Shown here piece after piece: positions 55,330 to 64,000 of a stretch of 64,000 nucleotides of DNA; position 1 is the stretch's first letter, and each line of letters starts with the position of its first letter. The stretch is from Halomonas elongata DSM 2581. Lineage in GTDB: Bacteria; Pseudomonadota; Gammaproteobacteria; Pseudomonadales; Halomonadaceae. The stretch lies in NCBI RefSeq assembly GCF_000196875.2, contig NC_014532.2, positions 558,001-622,000 on the forward strand, read 5' to 3'. The translations under genes were made by a program, and so were the position numbers. The notes under the pieces were generated by a model. It did not search any database. It saw nothing but the letters and a program-made list of their open reading frames with translations, and was not told the DNA's origin.

Positions 55330-55347
55330 CATCCGGTTTCATCGGCT

Positions 55348-55390
55348 GATACGACAAGGCCGCGTCCATCGGGCGCGGCCTTGTCGTATC
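55348..55390. terminator. Bidirectional terminator after purK
   Basis: Perfect 17-bp arms, GATACGACAAGGCCGCG (55348-55364) and CGCGGCCTTGTCGTATC (55374-55390), with a 9-nt loop, between convergent purK and the yeiH-like gene. The T-tract is weak (TCTCCTC). Confidence 0.75.
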
Positions 55391-55429
55391 TCCTCACGCC
55401 TATTCTCTTCGCTCTTCCTTCTTATCTCT

Positions 55430-56422
55430 TCACCCCATCAGCAGATAGCTGGCGATCCAACCTCCGCCGATCAACAGCACGAACAGGGTCAGTGCCAGAA
55501 GGAAAGGGCGGATGCCCAGGGCGCGCAGCTTCTCCAGCCGCGTTTCGAAACCCAGGGCGGCCATGGCCATGGTCAGCGCCACCTGGCCGGCCAGCACCAG
55601 AGCGTCGTGCAGCGGAGCGGGCAGGTCGACCAGGCTGTTGAACACCACCATGGCCATGAAACCGAAGGCGAACCATGGAATCACCAGGCCGCCTGGTGCT
55701 CTGCCTTCGGCGGGCGTGTGACGGCGCAGCCACCATTGGCCGACGATCAGCAGGAAAGGCACCAGCAGCATGACCCGCACCAGCTTGACGATCACCGCAT
55801 TGGCCAGGGCCTCGGGGCCCACCGCCTCGCCGGCGGCCACGACCTGGGCGACCTCGTGAATGGTGGCCCCGATATAGATGCCGTAGAGGCCCTCGTCCAT
55901 GCCCAGCAGCGGATAGAGCAGCGGGTAGAGCAGCATCGCCAGTGAGCCGAACAGCACCACGGTGGCCACTGCCATGGCCGTGGCGGCGGGGCGCGAGCGA
56001 ATGGTCGATTCGGTGGCCAGGACCGCGGCGGCACCACAGATGGCGCTACCGGCGCTGGTCAGCAGCGTCGTCTCGCGATCCATGCCCAGCACGCGCGTGC
56101 CGATCACGTAGCCCACCGTCAGCACGCCGGTGATCACCAGCGCATCCAGCAGCAGAACCTTGGGGCCCAGGGCGACGATCTGCTGCAGGGTCAGCGACAG
56201 GCCGAACAGCACGATACCGCCGCGCAACAGCCAGCGGGTGGCAAAGGCCAGACCGGGGCCGGCGTGTTCGAGTCGGCGCGCCAGTGGCAGGTTGCCCGCC
56301 AGGATGCCGAGCAACAGCGCCACCACCAGCGGACTGACCCCGCTCTCGGCGAGACCGGGCAGCCGTACCAGGCCGAAGCCGGCGGTAGTGAGGGCGGCGC
56401 ATATCAACAGGCCTTGCCACAT
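55430..56422 (-). CDS. YeiH/UPF0324-family putative sulfur-oxyanion exporter
   Basis: 330 residues from the ATG at 56422, which follows GAGGAA. About 10 hydrophobic segments. UPF0324 signatures are LVVALLLGILAGN, TSAGSAICGAAAVLATE and GIYIGATIHEVAQVVAAG. The family is annotated as putative sulfate or sulfite exporters without firm biochemistry. It is divergent from a LysR gene as in the E. coli yeiE-yeiH arrangement. Confidence 0.88.
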   Translation of the reverse strand: MWQGLLICAALTTAGFGLVRLPGLAESGVSPLVVALLLGILAGNLPLARRLEHAGPGLAFATRWLLRGGIVLFGLSLTLQQIVALGPKVLLLDALVITGVLTVGYVIGTRVLGMDRETTLLTSAGSAICGAAAVLATESTIRSRPAATAMAVATVVLFGSLAMLLYPLLYPLLGMDEGLYGIYIGATIHEVAQVVAAGEAVGPEALANAVIVKLVRVMLLVPFLLIVGQWWLRRHTPAEGRAPGGLVIPWFAFGFMAMVVFNSLVDLPAPLHDALVLAGQVALTMAMAALGFETRLEKLRALGIRPFLLALTLFVLLIGGGWIASYLLMG

Positions 56423-56481
56423 GCTGGATTCCTCGACGACGTTGTGTCTGCCGAGCATCCTATGCGCTAATAGCTCATCTG

Positions 56482-56497
56482 GTTATCAGGTAATAAC
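56482..56497. promoter_or_regulatory. LysR-type box between yeiH-like and yeiE-like genes
   Basis: GTTAT-N6-ATAAC, a T-N11-A-type dyad in the 100-bp divergent region. Matches the expected form of a LysR regulator site. Confidence 0.55.
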
Positions 56498-56522
56498 GAA
56501 ACATCTCTTCGGAAAAACCGAT

Positions 56523-57416
56523 ATGACGCCCGCGGTGAGTTTTCGACAACTGCAAGTCTTCGTCACGGTGGCGCGGCTGGGCACGGTGAGCGCGGCGGCG
56601 GAATCGCTGAGCCTGTCGCAGTCGGCGACCAGCCAGGCGTTGTCCGATCTCGAGCGGCAGCTCGGGGTGGCGTTGTTCGAGCGTCCCGGCCGCCGCCTGC
56701 TGCTCAATGAGCTGGGGCGTCGGATGATGCCGCGGGCGGAGGAACTGCTGGAGGGCCTCGCGGATTTCGTGGCGACCGCCCGGGAGCCCGAGGGAGCGCT
56801 GCATGGGGCGCTGAGCGTTTCCGCCAGTGCCACCGTGGGGACCTACCTGCTGCCCGGCCTGGCCGGACGATTCAGCGAACGTCATCCGGCGGTGGACCTG
56901 CGCCTCAAGTTGCGCAACACCTTCGAGGTCATCACCGATGTCCTGCGCCTGGAAGCGGACCTGGGGCTGATCGAGGGGGAATGCCGCGAGCCTCGGTTGG
57001 CCAGCGAGGCCTGGTGCGAGGATCGGCTGGTCATCGTCGCCGCACCGAATCACCCCCTGGCGGAGCGTAAATGGCTCGACGACGAGACCCTGGGCGAGGC
57101 GGACTGGATCCTGCGCGAGTCGGGGTCTGGCACCCGCTCGGTCTTCGAGCGGGCGATGCGAGACCGCAACCTTCTGCCCAAGGGACGCATGGAGCTGGGG
57201 CAGCACGAGGCCATCAAGCAGGCCGTGCGCGCCGGCCTGGGGCTTGGTTGCCTGTCACGCTTGAGCGTGGCAGGCGAACTCGAGCGGGGTGAGCTGGTGG
57301 CACTCGACAGCGAACTGTCGCTGCGCCGGACCTTCTCGCTGGTCTGGCATCCCGAGCGCTATCGAAGCCCGTTATGGCAGGCCTTCAAGGTGTTCCTCGT
57401 CGAGTCGATGCCGTAG
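56523..57416 (+). CDS. YeiE-like LysR-family regulator
   Basis: 297 residues from the ATG at 56523. Helix-turn-helix at about 18-40 (AAAESLSLSQSATSQALSDLE), and a CysB/Cbl-like effector domain with VSASATVGTYLLPGLAGRF and LGQHEAIKQAVRAGLGLGCLS. These two stretches are typical of YeiE, which in enterobacteria controls the divergent yeiH-type gene and sulfite or iron-related responses. The same arrangement here supports that assignment. Confidence 0.86.
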   Translation: MTPAVSFRQLQVFVTVARLGTVSAAAESLSLSQSATSQALSDLERQLGVALFERPGRRLLLNELGRRMMPRAEELLEGLADFVATAREPEGALHGALSVSASATVGTYLLPGLAGRFSERHPAVDLRLKLRNTFEVITDVLRLEADLGLIEGECREPRLASEAWCEDRLVIVAAPNHPLAERKWLDDETLGEADWILRESGSGTRSVFERAMRDRNLLPKGRMELGQHEAIKQAVRAGLGLGCLSRLSVAGELERGELVALDSELSLRRTFSLVWHPERYRSPLWQAFKVFLVESMP

Positions 57417-57479
57417 TGACGCGCCCGCAGCGCGTCGCTATGGCATGCTGTTGGCCGACCAGGACAAGGGAGACACGGG

Positions 57480-58439
57480 ATGCGAAGCGGCTTCGGGTTC
57501 GACCTGCGCAGCATGGAGATCTTCGTCGAGACGCTGGAGCGCGGTAGCCAGACCGCTGCCGCCGAGTACCTCGGACTCAAGCAATCCTCGGTGTCGCAGA
57601 GTCTCGCCAACCTCGAGGAAGGCTTGGGCATGATCCTGCTGGATCGACACTCCAGGCCGCTGGAGCCCACCGGTGCCGGTCGCTTCTTCTATGATCGCGC
57701 CAAGCGGCTGCTGCACGAAGCGCGCCATACTCGGCGCGAACTCCAGTCGGGTTCTTTCGGGCGCCTGCACCAGGTACGCATGGCGCTGGTGGATTCCCTG
57801 GCCACTGCCGTGGGCCAGCCGCTGATCGAGGTGATTCGACGCCATACCAGCGATTACAGCCTGACCACCGGCCTGTCGCACATGCATGGCCACTCGTTGT
57901 TGACCCGGCACGTCGACATCATCATCTCGGACGACCGTCTCGAGAATTACGATGGCCTGGAGCGCCATGCCATCCTCGGCGAACCCTTCGTCCTCGTCCT
58001 GCCCGCCGACTGGACGGGGCCGGTGGACAACCTGCGCTGGCTGGCGCGTCAGATGGATTTTGTGCGTTATACCGCCCAGTCGCTGATCGGGCAGAGCATC
58101 GAGCGCCACCTGCGGCTCAATCGCCTGGAGTTGCCGGCCCGGCTGTATATCGACAACACCTTCGCGCTGCTCAGTCTTGTCGGGGCGGGGAGCGGCTGGA
58201 CGATCACCACGCCGCTCTGTCTCTTCCAGGCGGGCCTCGACCGGCTCGCCCTGCGCGTCGAGCCGTTGCCGACCCCGCCGTTGCGACGCGATCTGACGCT
58301 GGTGTCGCGTCGCGACGAGTTGGGAGATCTACCCGCCCAGCTTGCCAGGGACGGGCGCCAGTTGCTCGACCAGCGTTTCACGGGCGAATTGCGCCGACAT
58401 CTTCCCTGGCTGGTGTCCGAGGTCAGGACAGGACACTAG
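57480..58439 (+). CDS. LysR-family regulator near the ethanolamine-type cluster
   Basis: 319 residues. Helix-turn-helix about 25-48 (AAAEYLGLKQSSVSQSLANLEE), and an effector domain with lower similarity to common groups (ALVDSLATAVGQPLIEVI; YIDNTFALLSLVGAGSGW). It is on the same strand as, and 228 bp upstream of, the permease-ligase-dehydrogenase genes, so it is the natural candidate to control them. Start at the ATG 57480, after GGGAGA. Confidence 0.86.
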   Translation: MRSGFGFDLRSMEIFVETLERGSQTAAAEYLGLKQSSVSQSLANLEEGLGMILLDRHSRPLEPTGAGRFFYDRAKRLLHEARHTRRELQSGSFGRLHQVRMALVDSLATAVGQPLIEVIRRHTSDYSLTTGLSHMHGHSLLTRHVDIIISDDRLENYDGLERHAILGEPFVLVLPADWTGPVDNLRWLARQMDFVRYTAQSLIGQSIERHLRLNRLELPARLYIDNTFALLSLVGAGSGWTITTPLCLFQAGLDRLALRVEPLPTPPLRRDLTLVSRRDELGDLPAQLARDGRQLLDQRFTGELRRHLPWLVSEVRTGH

Positions 58440-58667
58440 TCGCACTGTGCGGTGCCTTCACGATGCGCCGACATGGTGCGCATCGCTCGTCAGAATGCCT
58501 GCGACGAGTGCATTATCACTTTTACCTATAGTGCATCGGTCAGCCACACCGATGCTGCTTGCCCCCCGACTCAAGCCCGCACCAGACTGCCAGGACGCGT
58601 GACGAACCACGACCTGGTGGGCGCGAACGCCGCGCTAACAATGACAAGACAAGCGTTGGGGGTAACC

Positions 58668-60137
58668 ATGAGCCATTCCCGCACGTCCACGGCCTCGGTG
58701 GACTATGAATCGGTCGACGAGGCGTATCTCGACAAGCGCAAATTGAAGAAGGGGGCGGCCGGCTGGATCCTGCTGGCCAGCCTCGGTGTTTCCTATGTGA
58801 TCTCCGGCGACTATGCCGGCTGGAACTTCGGCCTGGCTGCCGGTGGCTTCGGCGGCATGCTGGTGGCGACCATCCTGATGGCGATCATGTACACGGCCAT
58901 GGTGCTGTCGATCGCGGAACTCTCCTCCTCCCTGCCCACCGCCGGCGGCGGCTACAGTTTTGCCCGTCGTGCCTTCGGTCCCTGGGGAGGGTATGTCACC
59001 GGCACGGCGATACTGCTCGAGTACGCCATTGCGCCTGCGGCCATCGCGATCTTCATCGGCGGCTACGTCAACGAACTGATCGGTCTCAATGGCCCGCTGG
59101 TCTACGCCGTCTTCTATGCCGTCTTCGTCGGCATTCATCTGTGGGGGGCTGGCGAGGCACTGAAGATCATGATGGGGATCACCGCCCTGGCGGTCATCGC
59201 CATCCTGGTCTTTGTGGTCGGCATGCTGCCGCACTTCGATCCTGCCAATCTGTTCGATATCTCGGTCAATACCGGCGCTCTGGGGGCCTCGACCTTTCTG
59301 CCCGAAGGGTTCATCGGCATCTGGGGAGCCTTGCCGTTCGCGATCTGGCTGTTCCTGGCCGTGGAGGGCGTTCCCCTGGCCGCCGAGGAGGCGGGCGATC
59401 CGGGGCGCGACATGCCGCGCGGTATCATCACGGCCATGCTGGTGCTGCTGGTGTTCGGTGCCTGCGTGCTGCTGTTGGCGCCCGGCGGCGCCGGTGCCGC
59501 GGCGATGAGCGAGCACGCCGCGCCGCTGGTCGGGGCCCTGCAGGCGGTGTATGGCACCGACTCCTGGGCGGCAGGGTTCGTCAACCTGGTCGGCCTGGCC
59601 GGGCTGATAGCGTCCTTCTTCTCGATCATCTATGGCTATTCACGCCAGACCTTCGCGTTGTCCCGAGCTGGTTATCTGCCTCGCTGGCTGTCGGTCACCG
59701 GTGGTCGCAAGGTGCCGTTCCTGGCGCTGATCGTGCCCGGTGTCATCGGCTTTCTGCTCTCGCTCACTGGCAAGGGCGATCTGATGATCACCATGGCGGT
59801 CTTCGGCGCCACCATCTCCTACGCCATGATGACGCTCTCGCATATCCTGCTACGTCGCCGCGAGCCCGAACTCGAACGTCCCTATCGCACGCCGGGCGGT
59901 GTCCTGACCTCGGGAACGGCCTTCGTGCTGGCCATCGTCGCCTTCCTCTCGACATTCGTGGTCAGCGTCGAGGCGGCGCTGTGGTCGGCGGTGTTCTACG
60001 CCATCATGCTGGCCTACTTCGGCTTCTATAGCCGCCATCACCTGGTGGCCCAGGCGCCGGAGGAGGAGTTCGAGGCAATCGCCCTGGCCGAGCGAGAACT
60101 CGATGCACAGGCCGAGACCACGCCAGATCGCGCCTGA
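58668..60137 (+). CDS. eat: Ethanolamine-type APC permease (Eat family)
   Basis: 489 residues from the ATG at 58668, preceded by GGGGGT; the frame opens at 58452, but the extension has no family likeness. The N-terminal block LKKGAAGWILLASLGVSYVISGDYAGWNFGLAAGG is typical of the Eat ethanolamine permeases in the APC superfamily. About 12 hydrophobic segments; helix 6 has AVEGVPLAAEEAGDPGRDMPRG. Substrate: ethanolamine or a related amino alcohol, by family. It is followed by a glutamine-synthetase-like ligase and not by eutBC, which is unusual for ethanolamine use. Confidence 0.86.
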   Translation: MSHSRTSTASVDYESVDEAYLDKRKLKKGAAGWILLASLGVSYVISGDYAGWNFGLAAGGFGGMLVATILMAIMYTAMVLSIAELSSSLPTAGGGYSFARRAFGPWGGYVTGTAILLEYAIAPAAIAIFIGGYVNELIGLNGPLVYAVFYAVFVGIHLWGAGEALKIMMGITALAVIAILVFVVGMLPHFDPANLFDISVNTGALGASTFLPEGFIGIWGALPFAIWLFLAVEGVPLAAEEAGDPGRDMPRGIITAMLVLLVFGACVLLLAPGGAGAAAMSEHAAPLVGALQAVYGTDSWAAGFVNLVGLAGLIASFFSIIYGYSRQTFALSRAGYLPRWLSVTGGRKVPFLALIVPGVIGFLLSLTGKGDLMITMAVFGATISYAMMTLSHILLRRREPELERPYRTPGGVLTSGTAFVLAIVAFLSTFVVSVEAALWSAVFYAIMLAYFGFYSRHHLVAQAPEEEFEAIALAERELDAQAETTPDRA

Positions 60138-60203
60138 ATCCGACGCAACCGGCGAGTTGCCTGGGGCGCTGCCAAAAACAATGTATCCGATGAGGAAGGA
60201 ACG

Positions 60204-61586
60204 ATGAGCCGAATGCAGGCGAGAGACATCAAGACGGCGGAGGACGCTCGGCGCATCGTCGAGGAGCGCGGCCTGAGTCACGTCAAGGTGGGCATGTTCG
60301 ACATCGACGGCGTGATGCTCGGCAAGTACATGCAACGCGACAAGTTCTTCTCCGCCCTGGAGGACGGTTTTGCCTTCTGCGACGTGGTGCTGGGCTGGGA
60401 CAGCAAGGACGAGCTCTACGACAATGTGCGCTTCACCGGCTGGCACACCGGCTATCCCGACGCGCCGTTGAGGATCGTCATCGACAGTTGTCGCGAGATG
60501 CCCAGCGAAGGCAACGGCATGTTGCTGTTCCTGGCCGAATTCGCCGGTCCCGCCGGTGATATCTGCCCGCGCGGCCTGCTCGGCCGGGTGCTGGAGCAGG
60601 GGCGAAACATGGGCTACGAAGCCAGTGGCTCCCTGGAGTACGAGTTCTTCATGTTCCAGGAGACGCCGGAGTCGGTGCGCGAGAAGGGGTTTCGCAACCT
60701 GCGGCCATTGACCCCGGACATGATGGGCTACTCGATGCTGCGCAGCTCGGTGCATAGCGAGCTTTATCACGAGTTGCTGGCGTTGTCGCAGGAGATGGAC
60801 TTTCCCATCGAGGGGCTGCACACCGAGACGGGGCCGGGTGTGCTCGAGGCGGCCATCGCGGTTGACGACGCCCTGGCTGCTGGTGACAAGGGCGCGCTGT
60901 TCAAGACCTTCACCAAGGTCTGGGCCCAGCGTCGTGGCCTGATGGCCACCTTCATGGCCAAGTGGTCGCCGGACTATCCGGGCCAGAGCGGTCATATCCA
61001 TCTCTCTCTGCACGACAGCGAGAGCGGCGAATCGGCGTTCTTCGATGCCGACAAGCCCCATCGCATGAGCGATGTGCAGCGCCATTTCGTGGCCGGCCAG
61101 CAGAAGCTGATGCCGGAGTTCCTGGCCATGTTCGCGCCCACCATCAATAGCTATACCCGGCTGATTCCCGGCTTCTGGGCACCCACCGAGGCCACCTGGG
61201 GCGTGGAGAATCGCACCACGGCGCTGCGGGTGATTCCAGGCAGCGCCAAGTCACAGCGCGTCGAGTATCGACTCGGCAGCGCCGATGCCAATCCATACCT
61301 GGCACTGGCCGCCGCCATCGGCGCCGGACTCTACGGCATCCAGCACCGGTTGGAACCCGATGAGCAGGTCAAGGGCAATGCCTATGAGCTCGAGCACCCG
61401 GCACATCAGGCGTTGCCGAGCACCCTGTGGGAAGCGGCCCAGCGCCTCAAGGCATCCGAGGCGGCCCGGGGGCTGTTCGGCGATGCCTTCGTCGAACACT
61501 TCGCGGCGACGCGGGAATGGGAAGAGCGGGAGTTCCGCAAGCATATTACTGATTGGGAGCTGGATCGCTACTTCGAAATCATTTAG
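60204..61586 (+). CDS. Glutamine-synthetase-like gamma-glutamyl ligase
   Basis: 460 residues, ATP-dependent ligase of the GS fold, closest in style to PuuA/GlnA3-type gamma-glutamyl-polyamine or -amine synthetases. Metal and ATP features: GSLEYEFFMF (Glu pair), HTETGPGVLEAA, GQSGHIHLSL (the His-rich loop), NSYTRLIPGFWAP, and RVEYRLGSADANPYLALAA. The adenylylation Tyr region of GlnA is absent, as expected for catabolic paralogs. Start ATG 60204 after AGGAAGGA. Between an amino-alcohol permease and two dehydrogenases, it likely ligates glutamate to the imported amine. Confidence 0.86.
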   Translation: MSRMQARDIKTAEDARRIVEERGLSHVKVGMFDIDGVMLGKYMQRDKFFSALEDGFAFCDVVLGWDSKDELYDNVRFTGWHTGYPDAPLRIVIDSCREMPSEGNGMLLFLAEFAGPAGDICPRGLLGRVLEQGRNMGYEASGSLEYEFFMFQETPESVREKGFRNLRPLTPDMMGYSMLRSSVHSELYHELLALSQEMDFPIEGLHTETGPGVLEAAIAVDDALAAGDKGALFKTFTKVWAQRRGLMATFMAKWSPDYPGQSGHIHLSLHDSESGESAFFDADKPHRMSDVQRHFVAGQQKLMPEFLAMFAPTINSYTRLIPGFWAPTEATWGVENRTTALRVIPGSAKSQRVEYRLGSADANPYLALAAAIGAGLYGIQHRLEPDEQVKGNAYELEHPAHQALPSTLWEAAQRLKASEAARGLFGDAFVEHFAATREWEEREFRKHITDWELDRYFEII

Positions 61587-61621
61587 TGGCAAGGCCGGCT
61601 GCACGACACCAAAGCTGTGTT

Positions 61622-61679
61622 GGAGCGCCTCGAAATCTGCTCATTGACGACAGTCAACTCCGCGATTTCTCGTTGCTCC
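61622..61679. repeat. Palindrome-rich element between ligase and dehydrogenase genes
   Basis: Imperfect inverted ends (GGAGCGCCTCGAAATC and GATTTCTCGTTGCTCC) enclose a smaller dyad TTGAC-gaca-GTCAA (61644-61657). It splits what would otherwise be one operon and is unlike the two-copy repeat elsewhere in the window in sequence, though similar in form. A REP-like or processing element is possible. Confidence 0.5.
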
Positions 61680-61768
61680 GCCTTGCCTTGGCGCCGTTCA
61701 CTCGGCCTTCGGCCGCGGGAACTTCCATTCAAGTTACTAGATACCACGTCATGAGGTGAAAACGACAG

Positions 61769-63151
61769 ATGGCACTACAACAGACGATTTCGCCGGTGGA
61801 TGGCTCGGTGTATGTCGAGCGTGAGCTGGCCGATTCGGCGCAAGTGGATGCGGCGCTGGAGAGGGCGGTGGCGGCGCAGCGTTCCTGGCGTGCGACGTCG
61901 ATCGCCGAGCGGGCCGCTTTTTGTTCGGCGATGGTCGATGCCTTCGTTGCCCGTCGCGACGAGCTGGCCGAGGAGCTGACATGGCAGATGGGCCGGCCGA
62001 TTGCCGCCGGCGGTGCGGAGATCGGCGGCTTCGAGGAACGGGCCCGCGGCATGATCGCCCTGGCCGAAGAGTCGCTGGCCCCGGTCACGCTGCCCGACAA
62101 GCCGGGCTTCACCCGCTATATCACCCGCGAGCCGCTGGGCGTGTCGTTCATCGTCGCGCCCTGGAACTTTCCGTTCATGACGGCGGTGAATGCCATCGTG
62201 CCGTCGCTCATGGCCGGCAATGCCGTGATTCTCAAGCATTCCGCCCAGACGCCGCTGTGTGCCGAGCGAATCCACCAGGCCTTCGAGGCGGCGGGGCTGC
62301 CTGAAGGCGTCTTCCAATATCTCCACCTGTCCCATCCGTCGACCGAGGCGGTGATCCGCGACCCGCGCATCGATCATGTGTCCTTCACCGGCTCTGTCGG
62401 CGGCGGTGAAATGGTGGAGCGCAACGCTGCGGGTCGTTTCATCGCCACCGGACTGGAGCTGGGAGGCAAGGATCCTGCCTATGTACGTGCCGATGCCGAT
62501 CTCGATGCGGCCGTGCCGGGTGTGATGGATGGTGCCTTCTTCAATGCCGGCCAGAGTTGCTGCGGTATCGAGCGAATCTATGTGCATCGCGACATTCATG
62601 ATGCCTTCGTCGAGCGGGCCGTGGCCTGGGTGCGGCAGCTCAAGCTCGGCAACCCCAGCGACCCGTCGACCACCCTGGGGCCATTGGTCAAGCCTGCTGC
62701 CGCCGACTTCGTGCGTGGCCAGATCGAAGATGCCGTGGCGGCCGGCGCGACTGCCTGGATCGACCCCGGCGAGTATCCGCTTTCCGAGCCGGGAAGCGCT
62801 TACCTGGCGCCCCAGGTGCTGACGGGCGTCGACCATTCCATGCGCGTGATGCACGAAGAGAGCTTCGGCCCGGTGGTGGGCATCATGCCGGTGGATTCCG
62901 ATGAAATGGCCATCGGTCTGATGAACGAGAGCGACTTCGGCCTGACGGCCGCGATCTTCACTCGTGATATCGCCGTCGGTGAGCGGCTGGCTCAGCGCCT
63001 GGAGGCGGGGACTGTCTTCACCAATCGCTGTGACTACCTGGATCCCGAACTGGCCTGGACCGGCGTCAAGCAATCCGGGCGCGGCTGCTCACTGTCACGC
63101 TTGGGATACGAGACGCTGACCCGGCCCAAGTCCTTCCATCTCAAGCATTGA
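61769..63151 (+). CDS. Aldehyde dehydrogenase
   Basis: NAD(P)-dependent ALDH superfamily, 460 residues, on the short side for the family. Catalytic Glu230 is in LELGGKDP and Cys264 in NAGQSCCGIER; the cofactor loop FTGSVGGGEMVE is intact. Start ATG at 61769 after GAGGTGA. Next to an iron alcohol dehydrogenase and a gamma-glutamyl ligase, it may oxidise a gamma-glutamylated amino aldehyde to the acid, analogous to PuuC after PuuA and PuuB. The substrate is inferred from context. Confidence 0.9.
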   Translation: MALQQTISPVDGSVYVERELADSAQVDAALERAVAAQRSWRATSIAERAAFCSAMVDAFVARRDELAEELTWQMGRPIAAGGAEIGGFEERARGMIALAEESLAPVTLPDKPGFTRYITREPLGVSFIVAPWNFPFMTAVNAIVPSLMAGNAVILKHSAQTPLCAERIHQAFEAAGLPEGVFQYLHLSHPSTEAVIRDPRIDHVSFTGSVGGGEMVERNAAGRFIATGLELGGKDPAYVRADADLDAAVPGVMDGAFFNAGQSCCGIERIYVHRDIHDAFVERAVAWVRQLKLGNPSDPSTTLGPLVKPAAADFVRGQIEDAVAAGATAWIDPGEYPLSEPGSAYLAPQVLTGVDHSMRVMHEESFGPVVGIMPVDSDEMAIGLMNESDFGLTAAIFTRDIAVGERLAQRLEAGTVFTNRCDYLDPELAWTGVKQSGRGCSLSRLGYETLTRPKSFHLKH

Positions 63152-63269
63152 ACCAGAAGGAAGAGCGGCGCCTTGCGCCTGGAAGCTGGAAGAAAACGTT
63201 TGATCCGGTGAGGGCGGGGGCGAGCCTTCGAGCTTCGGCTGCCATGCCCCGATATTGGAGACTGAGGAT

Positions 63270-64000
63270 ATGAAGAGTAAAGACGACATGGGTCAGCTCA
63301 CTGCCACCTGGAACTATCCTGCCCGGATTCTTGCCGGGGCAGGGCGGGTACGGGAATTGCCCGAAGCTTGCCGAGCGCTGGGCATGAGAGCGCCCTTGCT
63401 GGTTACCGACCCCGGCCTGGCGGCGTTGCCGATGGTGCACGACCTGGTGCAGAACTGTGCCGATGAGGGCCTGAAGGTTGCCGTGTTCAGCGAGATCAAG
63501 GGCAATCCGACCGGGGCCAATGTCGAAGCCGGCGTGACGGCCTTCCGCGAGGGTGGCCACGATGGCGTCATCGCCTTCGGCGGGGGCTCCGGCCTGGATG
63601 CTGCCAAGGCGGTGGCCTTGATGGCCGGTCAGCGCGACGAGCTTTCGATCTGGGAGCTGGAGGATATCGGCGATTACTGGAAGCGCGCCGACGGCGACGC
63701 CGTGGCGCCGGTGGTCGCCGTGCCGACGACTGCCGGTACGGGCTCGGAGGTAGGGCGCGCCTCGGTCATCACCAATGAGCAGGAACACGTCAAGCGGATC
63801 ATCTTTCATCCGCAAATGGTGCCGGCGACGGTGATCCTCGATCCCGAACTGACCGTTGGCTTGCCGGCGTCGATCACCGCTGCCACGGGAATGGATGCAT
63901 TGTCGCATTGCCTGGAGGCCTGGTGTTCGCCCAATTATCACCCCATGGCCGAGGGGATCGCCGTGGAGGGCATGCGGCGGATTCGTGACCACCTGCCGCG
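63270..64000 (+). CDS. Iron-containing alcohol dehydrogenase, 5' part
   Basis: Partial, about 243 residues before the right edge, with no stop reached. Starts ATG at 63270 behind TGAGGA (MKSKDDMGQLTATW). Fe-ADH signatures are present: FGGGSGLDAAKAVAL (NAD site), VPTTAGTGSEVGRASVIT, and the metal-binding DALSHCLEAWCSPNYHP, with Asp and His ligands. It would convert an alcohol to an aldehyde, supplying the substrate of the ALDH 118 bp upstream. Subfamily assignment needs the missing C-terminus. Confidence 0.9.
   Translation, partial: MKSKDDMGQLTATWNYPARILAGAGRVRELPEACRALGMRAPLLVTDPGLAALPMVHDLVQNCADEGLKVAVFSEIKGNPTGANVEAGVTAFREGGHDGVIAFGGGSGLDAAKAVALMAGQRDELSIWELEDIGDYWKRADGDAVAPVVAVPTTAGTGSEVGRASVITNEQEHVKRIIFHPQMVPATVILDPELTVGLPASITAATGMDALSHCLEAWCSPNYHPMAEGIAVEGMRRIRDHLP

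Overview
The window is GC-rich, densely coded chromosomal DNA from a heterotrophic gammaproteobacterium. The recC-recB order, the many TRAP and sodium-symporter uptake systems, the arsRHB and matPQMAB loci and the codon use point to a moderately halophilic Halomonadaceae (Halomonas or a close relative). That placement is inferred from gene content, not from a marker gene. No rRNA, tRNA, CRISPR array, prophage or intact insertion sequence was seen. Both ends cut a gene: recB on the left and an iron-type alcohol dehydrogenase on the right.

Layout. 1-4.2 kb: recB (partial) and recC. 4.3-6.5 kb: a LysR regulator divergent from a Bcr/CflA-type drug exporter, with a strong palindromic operator. 6.5-9.3 kb: a visibly AT-richer three-gene block (SMP-30 lactonase, short-chain dehydrogenase, LysR), probably acquired. 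9.3-12.3 kb: HPP membrane protein and TetR around a 20-bp palindrome, a small lipoprotein plus a secreted NlpC/P60-like hydrolase, and a YfcE-type phosphoesterase. 12.4-14.9 kb: an arsenic operon arsR-(48-codon ORF)-arsH-arsB without arsC. 15.1-21.7 kb: a complete malonate operon matPQMAB with its GntR regulator. 21.7-23.6 kb: alkylation repair (Ada/AlkA fusion plus Ogt). 23.8-25.9 kb: kynurenine pathway genes kynU and kynA. 26.2-32.6 kb: DUF2252, SelO, persulfide dioxygenase-like hydrolase and KatG. 32.9-35.5 kb: LysR and mmsA. 35.5-41.4 kb: a D-amino-acid cluster (sodium symporter, RidA, N-acyl-D-amino-acid deacylase, RpiR regulator, PLP D-amino-acid lyase/aldolase). 41.5-44.8 kb: a TPP riboswitch driving a ThiV-like sodium symporter, then ilvD. 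44.8-45.9 kb: a secreted protein and a small HTH protein. 46.2-52.6 kb: an APC permease, L-2-hydroxyglutarate oxidase, and a TAXI-type TRAP system with DUF1850. 52.7-55.3 kb: a YbaY-like lipoprotein and purEK. 55.4-57.4 kb: yeiH/yeiE-like pair. 57.5-64 kb: LysR, ethanolamine-type permease, glutamine-synthetase-like ligase, aldehyde dehydrogenase and iron alcohol dehydrogenase.

Functionally the window is mostly carbon and nitrogen scavenging: five secondary or TRAP uptake systems each sit beside the enzymes that would use their substrate. The most interesting assembly is at the right edge. Permease, gamma-glutamyl ligase-like enzyme, alcohol dehydrogenase and aldehyde dehydrogenase together match what a gamma-glutamylated ethanolamine (or other amino alcohol) pathway would need. 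Other points worth checking are a double-overlapping small Cys/His ORF inside the ars operon, a two-copy palindromic interspersed repeat with an internal deletion, and a TPP riboswitch whose closing helix reaches the start codon.
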